Of a DNA stretch of 64,000 bases, positions 13,901-27,695 are shown one piece after another. A program made the position numbers and the translations under genes. A model generated the notes under the pieces. It ran no database searches, had not been told where the DNA came from, and was given only the letters and a program-made list of their open reading frames with translations. Location of the stretch: NCBI GenBank assembly GCA_020086605.1, contig JACBWW010000003.1, forward strand, positions 59,580,721 to 59,644,720, written 5' to 3'. This DNA is from Lanius collurio (taxonomy: Eukaryota > Chordata > Aves > Passeriformes > Laniidae). Numbering within the stretch: position 1 is the first letter of the stretch; every line of letters starts with the position of its first letter.

Positions 13901-15857
13901 TCTGCTGATTTCACTTTGCACATCTCCAAAATGACAGCTGCCACCTTGATACCAGCCAGGAGATAAACTACTGCTCCTGCTACTGATCTGGAGGTACTAT
14001 TTACTAGCACACTTGGACTCACTTTCTTGCATGTGTTTATTCAGAACAGTCATAAGCTTGAGTAAAGATCAGTAGTGATTTGTGATGTCTGCTGAAAACC
14101 CCCTGAAAATCAGTTATTGATTAAATTCTCATTATCATTTGTTATAGATTGCTGTGCTAAGGGAGGTCTTGGCATATTCAGTGGGATTTGCAGGGGACTG
14201 TGGTAAAGCTTGGTGAATACCATCCTGAAATTAAGTACTGCTTTATTGTACTTTGCTTTCTGCTCAGCAGGTGTTTATGATAGTTCAAAATGTAAACACG
14301 AAATTCTGACTTCAGATAAGACTTATCCAGAAATATGTGTTAACTACTCAGCCATTTATGTGCATCTGCCTTTCTGTTCCTTTGGCACTCTGAAACACGT
14401 CTTTATCTCTCTTTTATGTTTTAATAGTGGCCATAATAGTAACCACCCAGCTTACTGAACGGGGCATGTCCTTGAGCAGTGAAACACAGAGGGCTTTGGA
14501 ACTGCAGCACCAAGAGGGATGAACAAGATGGCAGAAAAATACAACTTGCATGATAAAACTGCCACAGCTCAGCTGCTGCTGCAGCAATTTGGACCTGTCA
14601 CCCAAGCTGGGAAGGGATGAGAGAGGAACAAGGTCAGTTGGACTCCAATCTGAGCAGAAGCCAGGTTCACATCGGTCACTGTCCCTGCTCTGTGCAAACA
14701 AAGCCCAGCCTGTAGCTGAAAGCCTGCACCACTCACCCAACCAAACTGCTCACCACGGACCGGGGCAGTGCTGCCTCCAAGGGCTGCACCATCCTGTCCA
14801 ACCTGTCAGGGTTGGGCCAAAGATAATCTTTCCTGAAGGACACTGGTATTTTGAAACCCCAGACAGCTACTTGGTCTGCTCGCTGACCTTTACTGAGAGG
14901 CCTGATGGGGGCAGTTACACATTTATCAAGACCTTGCACTGCACTTCTCAGAAGCTGAAATGTCCTGTAACACGATTCAGCATTCTTTAAAATGCTGCCT
15001 CAGACTGCCTCAGTTAGAGGGAAGTATTACTTCCCCCACAATGCTGGTAATCAAAACAATGGACATTATTATACCCTGTGCTGGCTCTGGGGTGTGTGAG
15101 TGGGAGAAAGCGAGTCACAAGTTTTACTGACTAGACAGATTGTTTGATTGTCTCTTGAAAACATCCCTAAATCTGGAGCAGCAAAGCTGCAGCCACAGCT
15201 AACTTTCAGGGTTTGTATTCCTCCAGATGAGGATTTATCACTTGCACTGGCAGATGGATGACTTGCCACTGAGTCACAGAGTTGCTCTTTTTTGCCTTGT
15301 TTCTCACTTGTTTCCCACAATGGCAAAGGATGCTTTGTGTTTTAAAGCATACCTCTGCCACTTGATTTTTCAGGTGTATTTTAGAGTTTAAAAAGAAAAA
15401 TAAATAGAACCAGGATGTGGGAAGCAAACAAACCAGCTGAGGACCTCTTCCTTCCCAGATGTTGCAGAGAGCAATCCCAGCTCCACCAAGACACTCTAAA
15501 TTATGAAAGAAAAGGCCTATTATAACTTGGAATCCTGATTTTTTTCATTGGAAAAGTAAACAAACTTTTTCACTTGAGGTGTTGATTAGGTGGGTTGTTT
15601 TTTCTTGATACTTCTGTCTGAAATGATGAATTCTTTAATCATCCTTTCCTAGATTACATTTTGAGTTTATTTTGATCTGCATTTTCCCACGAAAGATGAA
15701 GATTTCTCTGATCACCAGCAGGCTGTAATCACAACCCTACAGTACCTGAGGTGTGCTGCAGGTGCAGAGCATAGGCAGAATTCCCACACATGCACACTCA
15801 CTCCCATACACACCTGTCCCACCAGCACCCAGAAAGAGTATTTCTCTTATGCACCAC

Positions 15858-15927
15858 AAATAAATGAATAATTAATAATAAATAAATACACAAATAAATA
15901 CTAATATATTATTTATTATCAATAATT
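15858..15927. repeat. AT-rich (AATA)n-like low-complexity tract
   Basis: Imperfect AAAT/AATA units over about 70 bp with only a few C or G. Confidence 0.85.
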
Positions 15928-18900
15928 TGCATTTAATGTCATGTCCCTGTGAGCATGGGACTAGACTTAAAAAACCCTGTGTGGACTGCTTGTGGCTGGA
16001 ATAGAAGTGTGTGCAAGAGGCCACATCCCACTGCAATGGGACTCATGGGGACAACCCACTGGAGTGAGGCATTGCTGTAGGTAATATGGCACCAGCAGCA
16101 CCTTCCTGGCTGCTCTCAAAGAGTAGGAAACACCAGATCAGGTAAAAGAGAAGAGTACAGGGCAGTACCCTACAGAAAATGTGCCAAATAACACTGGAAT
16201 CCTTTACATATTCAAGCAGGATGGACCCCAGGATAAGTTCCTACCCAACAACTATTTCAGGAATGCACTTGGGATCCTGCAGGGAACAGCCTAGCCCTCA
16301 GCAGGCCCAACCTGCTTCTAATGGCAAAAATCCTGAGACAGGTTTCCCTGGGTGGGAGGCCAAGGAGATGGAGCCTGAAGAGAACAATATCCTGAATTGC
16401 AAAGACTTGTTCTTGGCCAAAATCCTGTAAAGTCTCATGGAAAATTAAACACCTGAAAGGACAATTTGAAATATCTTCTAGGAGTTTGCCTTTGTGCTAC
16501 ATATTTTACAAAAATCTGGGTAAGGTATTTCATTCTTGCCTCACTGCAGAGAGCTGAATGCTCTTGAACTTTCTTGGAGTTTTTACAGGGATGGCAAAAC
16601 CCCAGGATTTTGTATCACAGCATCATTTCCAGTGCACTACATGGTGTCCACAGAAGTGACTTGTTCTGTCATAGCTGGGCACGGAAGGATGCTCCATGCC
16701 AGGAGTGGTGGGATGTGTCTGCTGGTGGAGAGTAAGAAGGAGGTGTGGGGGACTTCCAAGTGTCTGGATGGAAGGCAAACCTGCAGAGGAGGGTGGGAAA
16801 AGAGGATTTCTGCTTCTCCTTACTTGACTTTTCAATTTCTTTGGGTGGAGCTCTTAGGAGGGATGAAATAGAATGGCTGCCAGAAAACTTGTGAGAAAGC
16901 CTGTTGTGGGCTAGATTTATTTACTAGATAACATCTAGTGCAGATAACTTGCAGTCTGCCTTACGTTGAAGGTTAAACATTTCTCTGTCACCGAAATTCA
17001 ATTTACAGGTGAACTAATTAATCCTAGATGGCACTCTCAGTGCCAATTGGGAGACCTGGGACCATATTTTATATTTTCTATCCTCCCAGAGAGTATTTAC
17101 ATTTCAGAAAGATCAGGTTTCTAACAGCTATCACTGGGGAAGATTTGCATTTCTGAAATATTTGAATAGTGCTATCCTAACCCATTTGCTGCAGGTTTTG
17201 TTTCACAAAAATGACATAATCATCATAAACAGCATTTTTGTATGTCATTGTGCATGCTGTGAATTCATATGGTAATTGCCTGAAGCATCTGTTCCTCCAT
17301 ATTCATAGGTCCTTCAAAGGACCCCAGGCTACATGTGTAGATCTTTACATCCTAATATTTCCTGATTTCTGCTGTAGGTTAAGGGTATATTTCTAAAATG
17401 CATGGCAGTGAAATAGGAAATATATTGGAGACACCTCAGCTAGATATCCTCTGAAAGAACTTCCTAGCTCTCTCCTCTTGAAAGTACTTTTTGGAGGACA
17501 GGGTAGAGGGACTAAAGTACTTTGTGAGGAGTTAGATGGCATTGAGACTGCATCTGTCTTTGGAAAATCTGGCATCCAGAAACAGTGTTGGCAGTGCTGA
17601 CCCAGAGCAATGCTCTCCAGAACCTGGCTAAGCATTTTCCTCTCTAGAAAACCTTTTTCAGGCATGGTTTATACTGGAACTACTTGCATATTTTAGAAAT
17701 TGCACTGCTCTGTAACAGTGACATTCCTGATACCAATTTCCAGCACAATTTCTGGTTTACAGCTTTGACAGGGTTTGTCTGTTCAAGGAGCTGGTCTGAG
17801 CTGAGTCCTGCAGTCCTTAAGTGCAGAAACAAAAAGAAAACAAAACACTCAACAACTCATAAGCTCCTCAGAAATCAGTTGCTAAAACAAAAGTTTTATG
17901 CCAATAGCTGAATTAATATGATTCATCCTGAGCTTTACTGAGTTTAGCAGTTCTTTGAGTTGGTGCTTCCATTATGTGTTTGAGCACTTTTACAGCCAAG
18001 GGAAAACTTAAGCTTCAGCCAGAACTCCACTGCCTGCTATTCAGTTTTATATTGCCATTTTTCAATTGCATTAACATCTAGCTACTCAACCCCTCTGGTT
18101 CTATCCCAACTCACACAAGATCTCTGCTTTTCAGTTAAAAAGACTTTTAGTGCAGGACAAAAGGCAACAACATGAGTTTTATCTGGGCAATGTCTGTTTT
18201 TCTTTCAGCAGACAAAGGTAGAGCTGGACATGTGAGAACAGACACATCTTTGAGGTCCATGTCTGGAACATCAGTAATTTTGTTATGCTTTATTTGGGGA
18301 TGGAGCATATTCAAGCCTTGGAGAAGCCAAACCAGTATTTTCTTCATACAGGGCATCACAGCTGATCCATTCCAAACTCAGAGAGCCCCAGTTTAAAATT
18401 CTAAGATCAAATCTACACTGTGTTAGTAATTCCTCAGACTCTTCATAAATCCTTTACTCCTCTGCCCTATTCAGTCTCCCCACTGCTAATGCCAGTCCCT
18501 CCTCTTGGTGAGGGCCTGTCAGGAAGCACAGTTTGTAGGGGGGGTTCACATCACCATTATCTTCTTTTTTGCTATTCTATGAAGATGGTACCAAACAGAA
18601 CTTTTCAGCTTTGCTCTACTGTTTTCTACCAAGTGATCAACTCTGATTCTTTGTTGTGAACATACAGCAGGGATTTCCCATTCAAATCCCAGGGAGGTCC
18701 AATCTTAGCTTCTATTAGCAGGAGTGTTCAGATCATTAAATATAAGGTTTTAATTTTTTTTTTGATACTATAAATAGCATCAAAAAAGGAGAGGGCGCTG
18801 CTATGTCTGTTTGTGGAGGGTGATGCTCTTGGCATCTGTACAATTTGTGTGTGACTAAGAGACCTATATCCTAGTCCACACTCATTTCCTTAAGGTCACC

Positions 18901-20441
18901 ACCTCTGTTCCTCTTTGTCATATGCTTAGACTGATTTTTTTTTTGCTCTCCTGACCCCAGGCCTGCAGACTTCAAGGACAGGATTTTCAGAAGTGACTTA
19001 AAAAGAGTTTGTCTTTAATAATCCTGACTCTCTTAATCTCTTAGCTCTGAGTTGGGCATGCAGTGTTGTTTGAGTAACACCACATGCACCACACAGAACA
19101 TAGACAAGGTATGAGGAAGCTGATGTGTAAATCAAGATTTTTCTCTATAGCCACCCTTGATGACAAAACAATGTCTCACCTTGCGTAGAGGAGCAAGGTG
19201 AGTCATCAAATCTGATGACTTCATTCTTCCCACACACAAGGCATGATGAAGTTCACCTCTTTTCCTTCCTTTTCTTGCATGCTGGAAGGTATTTTGGAGG
19301 GTGAAACATTTCCCACACAAGCTCAGGGAAATACAGGGTGTTTTGAAAGAGAAAAGATTGCCAAGATTCATGGAAACCACTTAGCAGTAGGGGGAAGAGA
19401 TGGACATTGTTTTATCAAGACAAAGAACCAATATCAGAGAAGGTGAAAGTCACTTGAGAATACAGAGGACTGTCAGGGAGGACATGACCTGAAGACCCCA
19501 ATTTTTCATTTCTTTTGGGTCTTACTTTGTGGTTGTACAGATACTTGAAGAAAAACAATGAATTCAGAAACCTTCTATGAAACTCCTGTGTGCTGGTGTG
19601 TGTTCCTGGGTGTGTTTGTGTGTTGCAAACCCCCCTTGTGCACCCCCCCATGACAACGGAGGTAAAAGGTACACTGAATGTACAGGGCAATCTGAGAGCT
19701 CCTTCCCAGGCACAGGAGCCGGTGTAGGTACCAATGCTAAGCTTCTATTAAGCCTTTCCAGGTGTGCCTGGAGTCCAAGGCAAGACTGATGCTGAATTTC
19801 CACTGGGAATCCATTTTGGCTTAATGAAACTAAGTCTTGGGGATGCCTTGGATCTTTTGAGTGTCTGATCTGGGGGAGAGGAAGAAAACTGGACCTAGAA
19901 ATGCCTTCAAGGTGGTTATCAGGAGCAGTCATCTCCAGTCTCCTGCTCTTGGACTCCAAGTCCTTTTACATGTAAGCACACAGGAGGTTCTGTGTCTGGC
20001 ATTGGCAGGAGCTGGAATATTATTGCTTGATTTTCCCCATGTCTGGCTTCCAGTTTCCAGAAATAAAACAATGGTTAGTAGCAGAGGAGAGGAAGCAAGG
20101 AGAAAACTGCAGTCAAAGCTGAAGGTTAGCAGATTATAAACCTTTCTAGGTTTGGTGAGTTCCAGGCTGGGCCATGTAGTGTTGGGAAAGTAAAGTAAAA
20201 TTTTAACTCAGACGAAGATCCCAGTGGTGAATCAGCAACCAATTCTCTAAAATCACATCCCTGCAAGCACGTCCATCACGTCTCAGAGGAGTGAGTGATC
20301 CCTTTTCCTGGGACATACACCTTCCGTTTCTGAGTTCAGTGCTAAAAGAAGAACAGCACTGCCTGGCAGGTTCTGACCTGCGTGTTCTCTGAGCATGTCA
20401 CAGCCTCTAATGAATTGTTGTCTTTAATCCTCCCTCTTCCC

Positions 20442-20443
<2 letters not shown>

Positions 20444-20474
<31 letters not shown>
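20444..20474. repeat. T31 homopolymer
   Basis: Thirty-one consecutive T residues. No retrotransposed gene was recognised on either side. Confidence 0.95.
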
Positions 20475-20475
<1 letters not shown>

Positions 20476-23400
20476 ATAATTAAGGTCTGCGGTGATAAAA
20501 AGCAGTTCTGCTCATATCCGTTGACTGCAGGTCTGGGTGTGATTTGTTTCCATGTGAAGATATTGATATGTTTCTGCAAGATAAGGCTTTCCCTTGCAAT
20601 GCAGATAAAAAAAGTATCTGTCTTCAGGCAAGGGAAACTGTGTAGAAAAGCTTTCCAAACAGAGCAGATTATCTTTTCTAATTTAAAGGCCATACGTGTC
20701 TATAATGCCTGGTTCTGCCATGAGCACTGCTCATCAGAAGATTTCAGAAGAGGTTGCAGTGTAAGGACATCTACTCTGGAAAACTTAGTGGGAAATTAGT
20801 GGGAAACAATGGGAATTTACTGTCTTGCCCCTTTTCTGCAGCCATCCAGCCCTTCTCCCACCTCCACTGCCAGTATACAGCCCACGTGTGCTTTTCTTCT
20901 CTCTGCAGTCTGAAGGCACCCCCCAGAAATGATGATACATCAGCACCTGAGCAGAAAAGATAATTTGGTTGCTCAAGCAGTAGTCGAATGTAGATAGAAA
21001 TGTAAAAACTCAGTACTGCCTTGTTAACAATCACTGAATAGGGCAACATGGGGGTGCTTCAGCCCCTGACCAATTCAAGCCTGGCTGTCTCAGCTCAGGG
21101 AGGTGACCCCGGGTATGTAATTAGCAAACACTTTGGGGCTGTGTAAGGAGCTCTGGGGAGCTCTCAGTGGCATGTGAAATGCTGCACTCAAGGAAAATCT
21201 CTAGGCATTCACTGTTGTCTCTCACCACAATAAATTCAGATTTGTAGGTAATTATATGAAATAAGCGTAGCAAATATTTCAAGGTTTAACATTTTGAGAG
21301 CCCATGCTGCATTTGACACCTGGACAATGCCTCAACAGGAAATACAGTAATTTACAAGCAAGCCCCTTGCATTGCAGAAGGCTGGCACTCTTGACTGCCT
21401 AGAGCCTTATGGAAAATGACAAAAAACCATTTGCATTTATGGATGACTCTGCTTTCAAGTTTGAGTTTTATAAGACACATGACCAATGACTTTCTATGGC
21501 ATTTTGGTGCTCAGCAAGAGACCTATCTATGCAATACCATTAGTCTCTCATGGTGGTCACAGGTTTCCTTGGCATGTTCTGTGGAGGCTGATTTTTGTTC
21601 ATGCTACAGAGCATGGGCCTCTGCTTGCTCTATATTGTTCTATTCTTTGTGACCAAACTACTACTCTACCTCCAACAAGAGGAAAATGGAAACATTCTGA
21701 CCCCATTTTTTTTTTGTGAGCTTTTTCCCTCCTGCTTACTCCTTATTTTTTTTTTCTGCTTTCACCTCACTGCATATAACAGTCAGTAAAAAATTGGCAA
21801 CACAAAAATATTGTTCTCTTTTATCTTGCTAGGAAGCTGTGGCTTTTCAGGCTGCTTAATAAATAGTACTATGAACCCAGGGTGGTATTTGTAATATGTG
21901 GCTTTAATTAGAGTTTAATTTAGGCTGGAAAGTGAAAAGGGGATTTCAGAATCAATGCTAGGAGGCAAGGAACATCATTGCCAGGTCAAGAGAGTTTCTC
22001 GTCTCAAAAGCAACCATGAAATTTGCCCTGCACAGCTCTGGATTTGTTGTTTCTGGCATTCTGTGGTTAGACTTTTCCAGTTTACAGGAAGATTATGTCC
22101 ATCAATCCATTATTCCTTTCTCAGTACCACTCCTTTAAATGTTGCCAGGGCTGTTGGCATCCAGCTGTGTGCTTTCAGGCTCTGCCAGCATCACCAGGAG
22201 ATGGTACTGCAGAAGCATTGTGCCTTCATTGAATTATGTGCTCCTGGCTTTTATTTTGAGTGAGCTCAGGCCCATGTTCACAGCCTGCTTCTCTGATGGA
22301 TGTTATGTGGGTGAGCAGAGGCTCTGGGACAGACAGCCTCAATAGGATGTTGGAAACAGAGTTAAAGAGAGCAGCTGTAGCACTTCTGCTGGGCAAAGAG
22401 GAGTTGAACATTTTTATCACATGTTGTTATCACAGTGGATTATGAAGATGCACAAAGCCTTGACACCACAACTTTTTTTTTTACAGTTGCTTTAAAAGTT
22501 GTATTTTGAAGGAAGATAGAGAGAAAAGTAACCAAACACAGCGAAGACCTGGGTAGAAATAACACAAAAGAAGGAATCAGAGCAATAGAGTGGGAAGGAG
22601 GGCAGAGAAATCAGCTTGTCCTTTTTAGAGGAAGAATTGCATTAAAAGTCCATATTAATGCTTAATGCTGCCTTAACATACTTCTATAGATGTCAAAAAC
22701 CTTCATGCCCAGCTGGTTTAGCATTGCAGTGCTCAGGGACCTCACTGCTTCAGGTTACACGTGAGCAGGCAGAGCTGTTGGCTCCCCTCATCCACACAGG
22801 TAGCAAAGCCAAAACCAGGAGCAACAACACTGAGTCCTCCTCTATAGAAAGCACCTAACCCAAAATTCACTCTACAATCAAAAACCCTTCACCTCCTTGT
22901 CCCTGTCCCAGTAAATGGAAGCACTGGCATAGAGCAGAGGGAATATATGTGGGACACAAAACCTCCAGAGATTTTTCTGCTCCGAGTGTTTCTGTGGTTC
23001 TGAGTGAACAGGTGGAAAGGAAAGGACAACAGGACATGCTGAGAGAGCATATGAGGGGTAAAGTCACACTGGGGTGTGCAGGGAGATGTCTGCCTGCAGA
23101 ACAGCACTGTGCTGGGAACATGCCAGGCTAGATATGGTCTGTACTGAAGGGTCTGAATTATTTTTTTCAGTATAAGCACTTGAATTTTCCTTTCCGTGGG
23201 CCACTGACTGAGGGATACAGATGCTTACAGTCAAAATGGCCACCACCAAAAGTCCTAATATGTTGAGAGAACAGGTGTATTTAATCCCCTTCCTAGTAGT
23301 TACTCATTAAAAGAAGGCAAAATAACCCAAACCAGCAGGTATTGCAAGGGAGGAAAAAAATAGTTAAACATGCAGGTGATAAACATCTGAGTTACTGATT

Positions 23401-26400
23401 AACTCCTGGCTTTTGTAACCACCACAGTTCTTCGGCTGGCTTACTGGGAGACCAAAACACAGGGCTGTGCCACTTCAATAACTTAGAGTGCACTTTATCT
23501 CTCCTTGGCACAGGTGTCCTCGTGCTGTGACAGTGAGGACAGCACTGCCCTCTCTTGATGGGAAGAGTTCACAACCCTTACAATGCCTGCAGTGCCTTTC
23601 AGTGTGAGTCAAAAGAGCCAGAGAAATCCATGTAGGACAGGATGGATTGAAGTACAGCCTCTTTGGTGTGTCAGCTGCCAGAAGCTGGGAGAGAAAAGAG
23701 GGAATAATTGGCTTGCTGTGTGTGCACATCCTCAGGCATCTGCTCCAGGATGTCCACTGCAGATGGGATGCTGGGGCAGCTGAGCCTTTGGTCTGTCACT
23801 CTGTGGCCAGGCTTATGCTCTTGGGGAAAAATCCTGGAAGGGAAAGTGGAGACAGACATTTCAGGGACAGTCACAGTGAAAGCAGTGTAACATGCTTGGC
23901 AGGATGGAGAACAGGCTGATGCTCATCTGTGAGGAACAAAAGGTGATTTCAGATGCCTTCTTCCACCTGGAGCATTTTGTTTTCCCTCCTGCACTCAACC
24001 AGCTCCAGTCTGGAGTGTTGCCTCAAGCAATATCTCTCCCTCGCTGTCAGTCTTGATGTTGTCACTTGTCATTGCAGCCTGTCACTCGGGTTTAACTGAG
24101 AACATGCTGTTTGCCATCTGGAGGAAAGCCTGGGAAGTGAGGTGGCAGCACTCGCTGCCATCGAGGGTTCAGCTGAGCCTCCTCAGCTGCTGGCTCTTCC
24201 TTATGCTGCCTGACTGGAGCATCTCGAGGTCTTGCAGGGATGTGAGGAAACTCCTGAAGATGTGACTCCCTGAGGAGGGACAGCTTTGCCATGTGGTGTG
24301 GAGGAAGCCCTTCCAAAGTTTAATAACTGCATTTTTAACTAACGCAGTGTGTGCTTAAGCCAAGTTGCTCTGGCAAAGAACTGATCCGGCAACACCCCAA
24401 TCTCTGCATCACTCAGAGGTGGTAAATTTGAAGAAATAAACAGAAGCACTCAGCACCATCAGTGGAGATGGATGCAGGCTTTCTGAATGGGCAGGATATC
24501 AGGGGCCCATCAGGCTGAAAGTGAATGCTAGACCATGGTGAGCCAAGGAGGGCCTAGCTGTGTCTCTGGGGATAAAGGATGGCCTGTGAATGGAGTTTGA
24601 AAAAATCCAAGTCTGGTTTGTGTTCTCTCTTACCTCTGCTCTCTCTCTTATAAAACTCCTCATCTCTAAGCCAAAAGCAATAGTCGTTTAAAAATCTGAA
24701 CTCTTGTTTGTCACCATTAGCTGTCACAGGAGGCAAAAATGCCCATTCTGCTGCTCGACCTGCCTTTGCAATGCTCAGCTTTAATCTTTTTCACTTAAAA
24801 TTTCACAGTAAGGCTCTATTGTCCAGGTCCCAAACAAACAGCAGGGTGCACACTGAACAATAGAGAAGGGTTTGGCAGCATGCAGGTTTCTCGTCTGTGC
24901 CAGAAAAGCTTTCTGATGGCCCTGAGTTCCTCTTTACCCCCCTCTGCCAGGGGCTGACATCAGGGAAAGAGAAAATACAATTGAATGCCATCAAGAGTAA
25001 TGTCCTGTTTATTTTCCTGCTAACAGAATTATTTTCAGAACATCTCAGAAATCAGAAATGGGAGCGATGGGAGGGGTGGGAAAATCAGAACAAGCCCACT
25101 TTGGGACTTCATTAGCTGTTAGCAGAGATGAGAAGAGAATCAGGAGCAAAATGCAGGTCAGAGACACAATAAATGAAGCTGTACATATGTCACGTGTCCC
25201 TGTTTTCCCTTCTGGGAAAAGACCATAAAGAACTGGCGGGTTTCCCTGCCAGAAGCAGTATGAAGTAAGATGTTAATTGTGTGTGTGTTGGTTATTGCTG
25301 GTTCCTATAACTGTGTGGGGCAGTCACTGCAGAGCAGCTCATACATCAGTATGGATTTACCAGAGGGAAAAATAAAAAGAGATATGGTCTCCTCCCCATG
25401 AGCAGTGTCTGCCCTTGTGCCCAGTGATGTGGTTGTGCATCTGCACAGCCTCTCCCTTGTGACACAGAATAGGGAGGCCAGTCTGGCATCTCCTGGCTGC
25501 TGGAAGGGACAGGTCTCACTCCTTATTTTTACGTCTCCTCTTTCCCTGCCCACAGTTGCAGCACTGCAGTCCTGCTCTCTTGCACAAGCTCTAGCTTGGA
25601 TGGGAAGTGGAAATAATAAGCATCAATGTGGTTGGAGCTCTACCAGCTTCTGTAAAACAATTTTTTTTGTTGTTGTTCAGTAAGACTACTGTGTTAACTC
25701 TTGCTTTGTTAGCTCTTAACAGTGGAGATCCTAGTCTGTTCTTGTTCTCTGAAACTGTTCTGGCTTACAACCTGCTTATTTCATTTTTAAAAGGAAGGAT
25801 CTTGGGATGCTGAGCTCTCTTATGCAGCACAGAGCAGCAGGACACATGGACTAGGCAGATCATGTCAAAGTTAGTGGAATGTGCTGTATGTCTTCTTGCC
25901 TGAGTGGGGTCTTCTTGTCCAAATGCTATGTGCCTGTCAGAGGTGTTCAGTTCTGCCTTCCAGGATATTGAACAGCCCCCAGGAGTTCAAGTGGTCTCTT
26001 TGTCCTCAGATCAGGAGAAATGAGGTGGATGCACATGGGATCAGGTGTAGGTTGAGGAAAATGGGGTGGCTTCCATCCAGACATGGTTTGCAAAGTGGAA
26101 ATCAGAGACCAAATATGCTGCTCCTGATCACACAGTCTCTGGACCACGGCTGCCCACTTCTGCATGGGAGATGCTCCTCCTCTGGAAACCACCACAGCTT
26201 ATGTTTTTTCCACTGCTGTTGTGATTCCCAACCCTGCAATTACAACTGCTGTGACATGGATCAATAAACTGATGAGATCCTCTCCTGAGGCTACTGCATG
26301 GAGCAGGGGATGAGGAATGGAGTAGGAGGCTTTCCAGCTTTCAGTTCACCACCTCCTGTCTCACCAAGGTTAAGTGATAACCCAAAAGCAGACAGAACAG

Positions 26401-27429
26401 AGGGCTGACTCAGCAGGACCCCCAATGGGCTTGCTGCCTGCTCCTCTCTCAGCTGACTGCACTGATGATGATGGGGAAGAAAATATATGGGAACAGATGG
26501 TGCACATGTCACTTCCTGATTGCAGGCTGATATCAGCCATGAACTTAACTGGGGTTGGATGGAATAGGGGCACACTTGATCTCTCTCTCTGCATTCCCTA
26601 GGCCAGTTCAGAGATGTCTTTCCACAGATGTGGAAATGTATTATGAAATGAACTTAAAATTTTCCAAGAAAAGTAGTTCTTTCCATAGGAAAGAGTGAAT
26701 GAGCCATGAAACAACATTTCTGTCCTTTACACAGCATCAGGACCCACACCTCAATTAACCTTTTAACCAGGACAAGTCACTTCACTGATCTGTGTACCGT
26801 GAACTCCCTTCCCTTACCCATTCCCATTTTGGTACTGACTGCATTAGTGGCACCTTTTTCTTTGTACAGCTATTTTTCAGCATAAATCACTCTCCATTGT
26901 TCCCGTCCAACCACTGAGTGGAAAAGAAAACATGTATGGGCTTTGATTGCCATCTCTCTTGCTAGTAAAGGAGAAATGCCAAACCCAGCCTCTGAGTCAA
27001 AGCTAACAGAGGATGGCCAACACCTGCTCTGCAGTGGGGAGGAACAGTGATGGAGATGGCAAAGAACATGGGACTGGCTCTACCTGCCCCTGTCAGAGGG
27101 ACATTTCCTCCTGCTTAGGAGTGCATTGGTGGGACTTGGCTCTGAGCTGCCTCAGGTTGGGCCCATAGTGATAAATAAAACCCAAACTGAAACCCTGTCC
27201 CACAGCTGTCCTTTCTGCTTGGTTGTGATGCCATGACAATTTTTTGCCTTTTCTTTTATACACCTTTTATGTATCCTCAGTGCTCTTGGCATGCATACTT
27301 GTAATTCCTTAAATCTGATAATTTAGCATAATCTTAGTATTTCATTGAGCAAGGAGACCAAACATCCTGGAGGCCTTGCAGTTGGAGGCTGGAAAGCCCT
27401 ACACTATCCTGAGAAACCAAGGTCCTCTC

Positions 27430-27695
27430 CAGAACACATCCTGTAACTCAGATTAGGCCCATCTGGGGGGAATTCCTGGGGATGGGGGGATATCATGCTA
27501 TTCATTCAAGCCTCTCATTGGGGAATCTTTGTTAGATATGCTAATTGGCAAGGCCTGTATCTACGGTGGTGTGCACATTTTGGCGCATTCCACCTTGGCA
27601 AAGTGGTGCACCATAAGGATCCTTATTAAACCCTGAGGTAAAAACCCTTCTTCCCTTAACTGTGTCTGGCTCTTAACTTTTAAGACCAGGAAAAG
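27430..27695 (+). mobile_element. Probable solo LTR of an endogenous retrovirus
   Basis: The stretch reads like an avian LTR R-U5 region: ccataaggatccttattaaa followed by ccctgaggtaaaaaccc and then ctgtgtctggctcttaac. The upstream part is unique-looking U3-type sequence. Ends and a target-site duplication could not be fixed, and no internal retroviral sequence is seen. Confidence 0.4.

Larger units (their letters stand above)
10991..27429. other. Long non-coding stretch, no gene recognised
   Basis: About 16 kb without a recognisable exon or CR1 copy. It contains an AT-rich (AATA)n-like tract (15858-15927) and a T31 tract (20444-20474). The longest open frames (171 codons minus strand at 11916-12431; 146 codons plus strand at 14550-14990) have no recognised domain and no splice or Kozak support. 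Confidence 0.5.

Noticed and set aside
14550..14990. 146-codon plus-strand open frame
   Set aside because: No recognisable domain, and no exon boundaries or neighbouring coding exons were found.
20444..20474. T31 tract as the tail of a processed pseudogene
   Set aside because: Neither flank shows a recognisable coding remnant or a target-site duplication.
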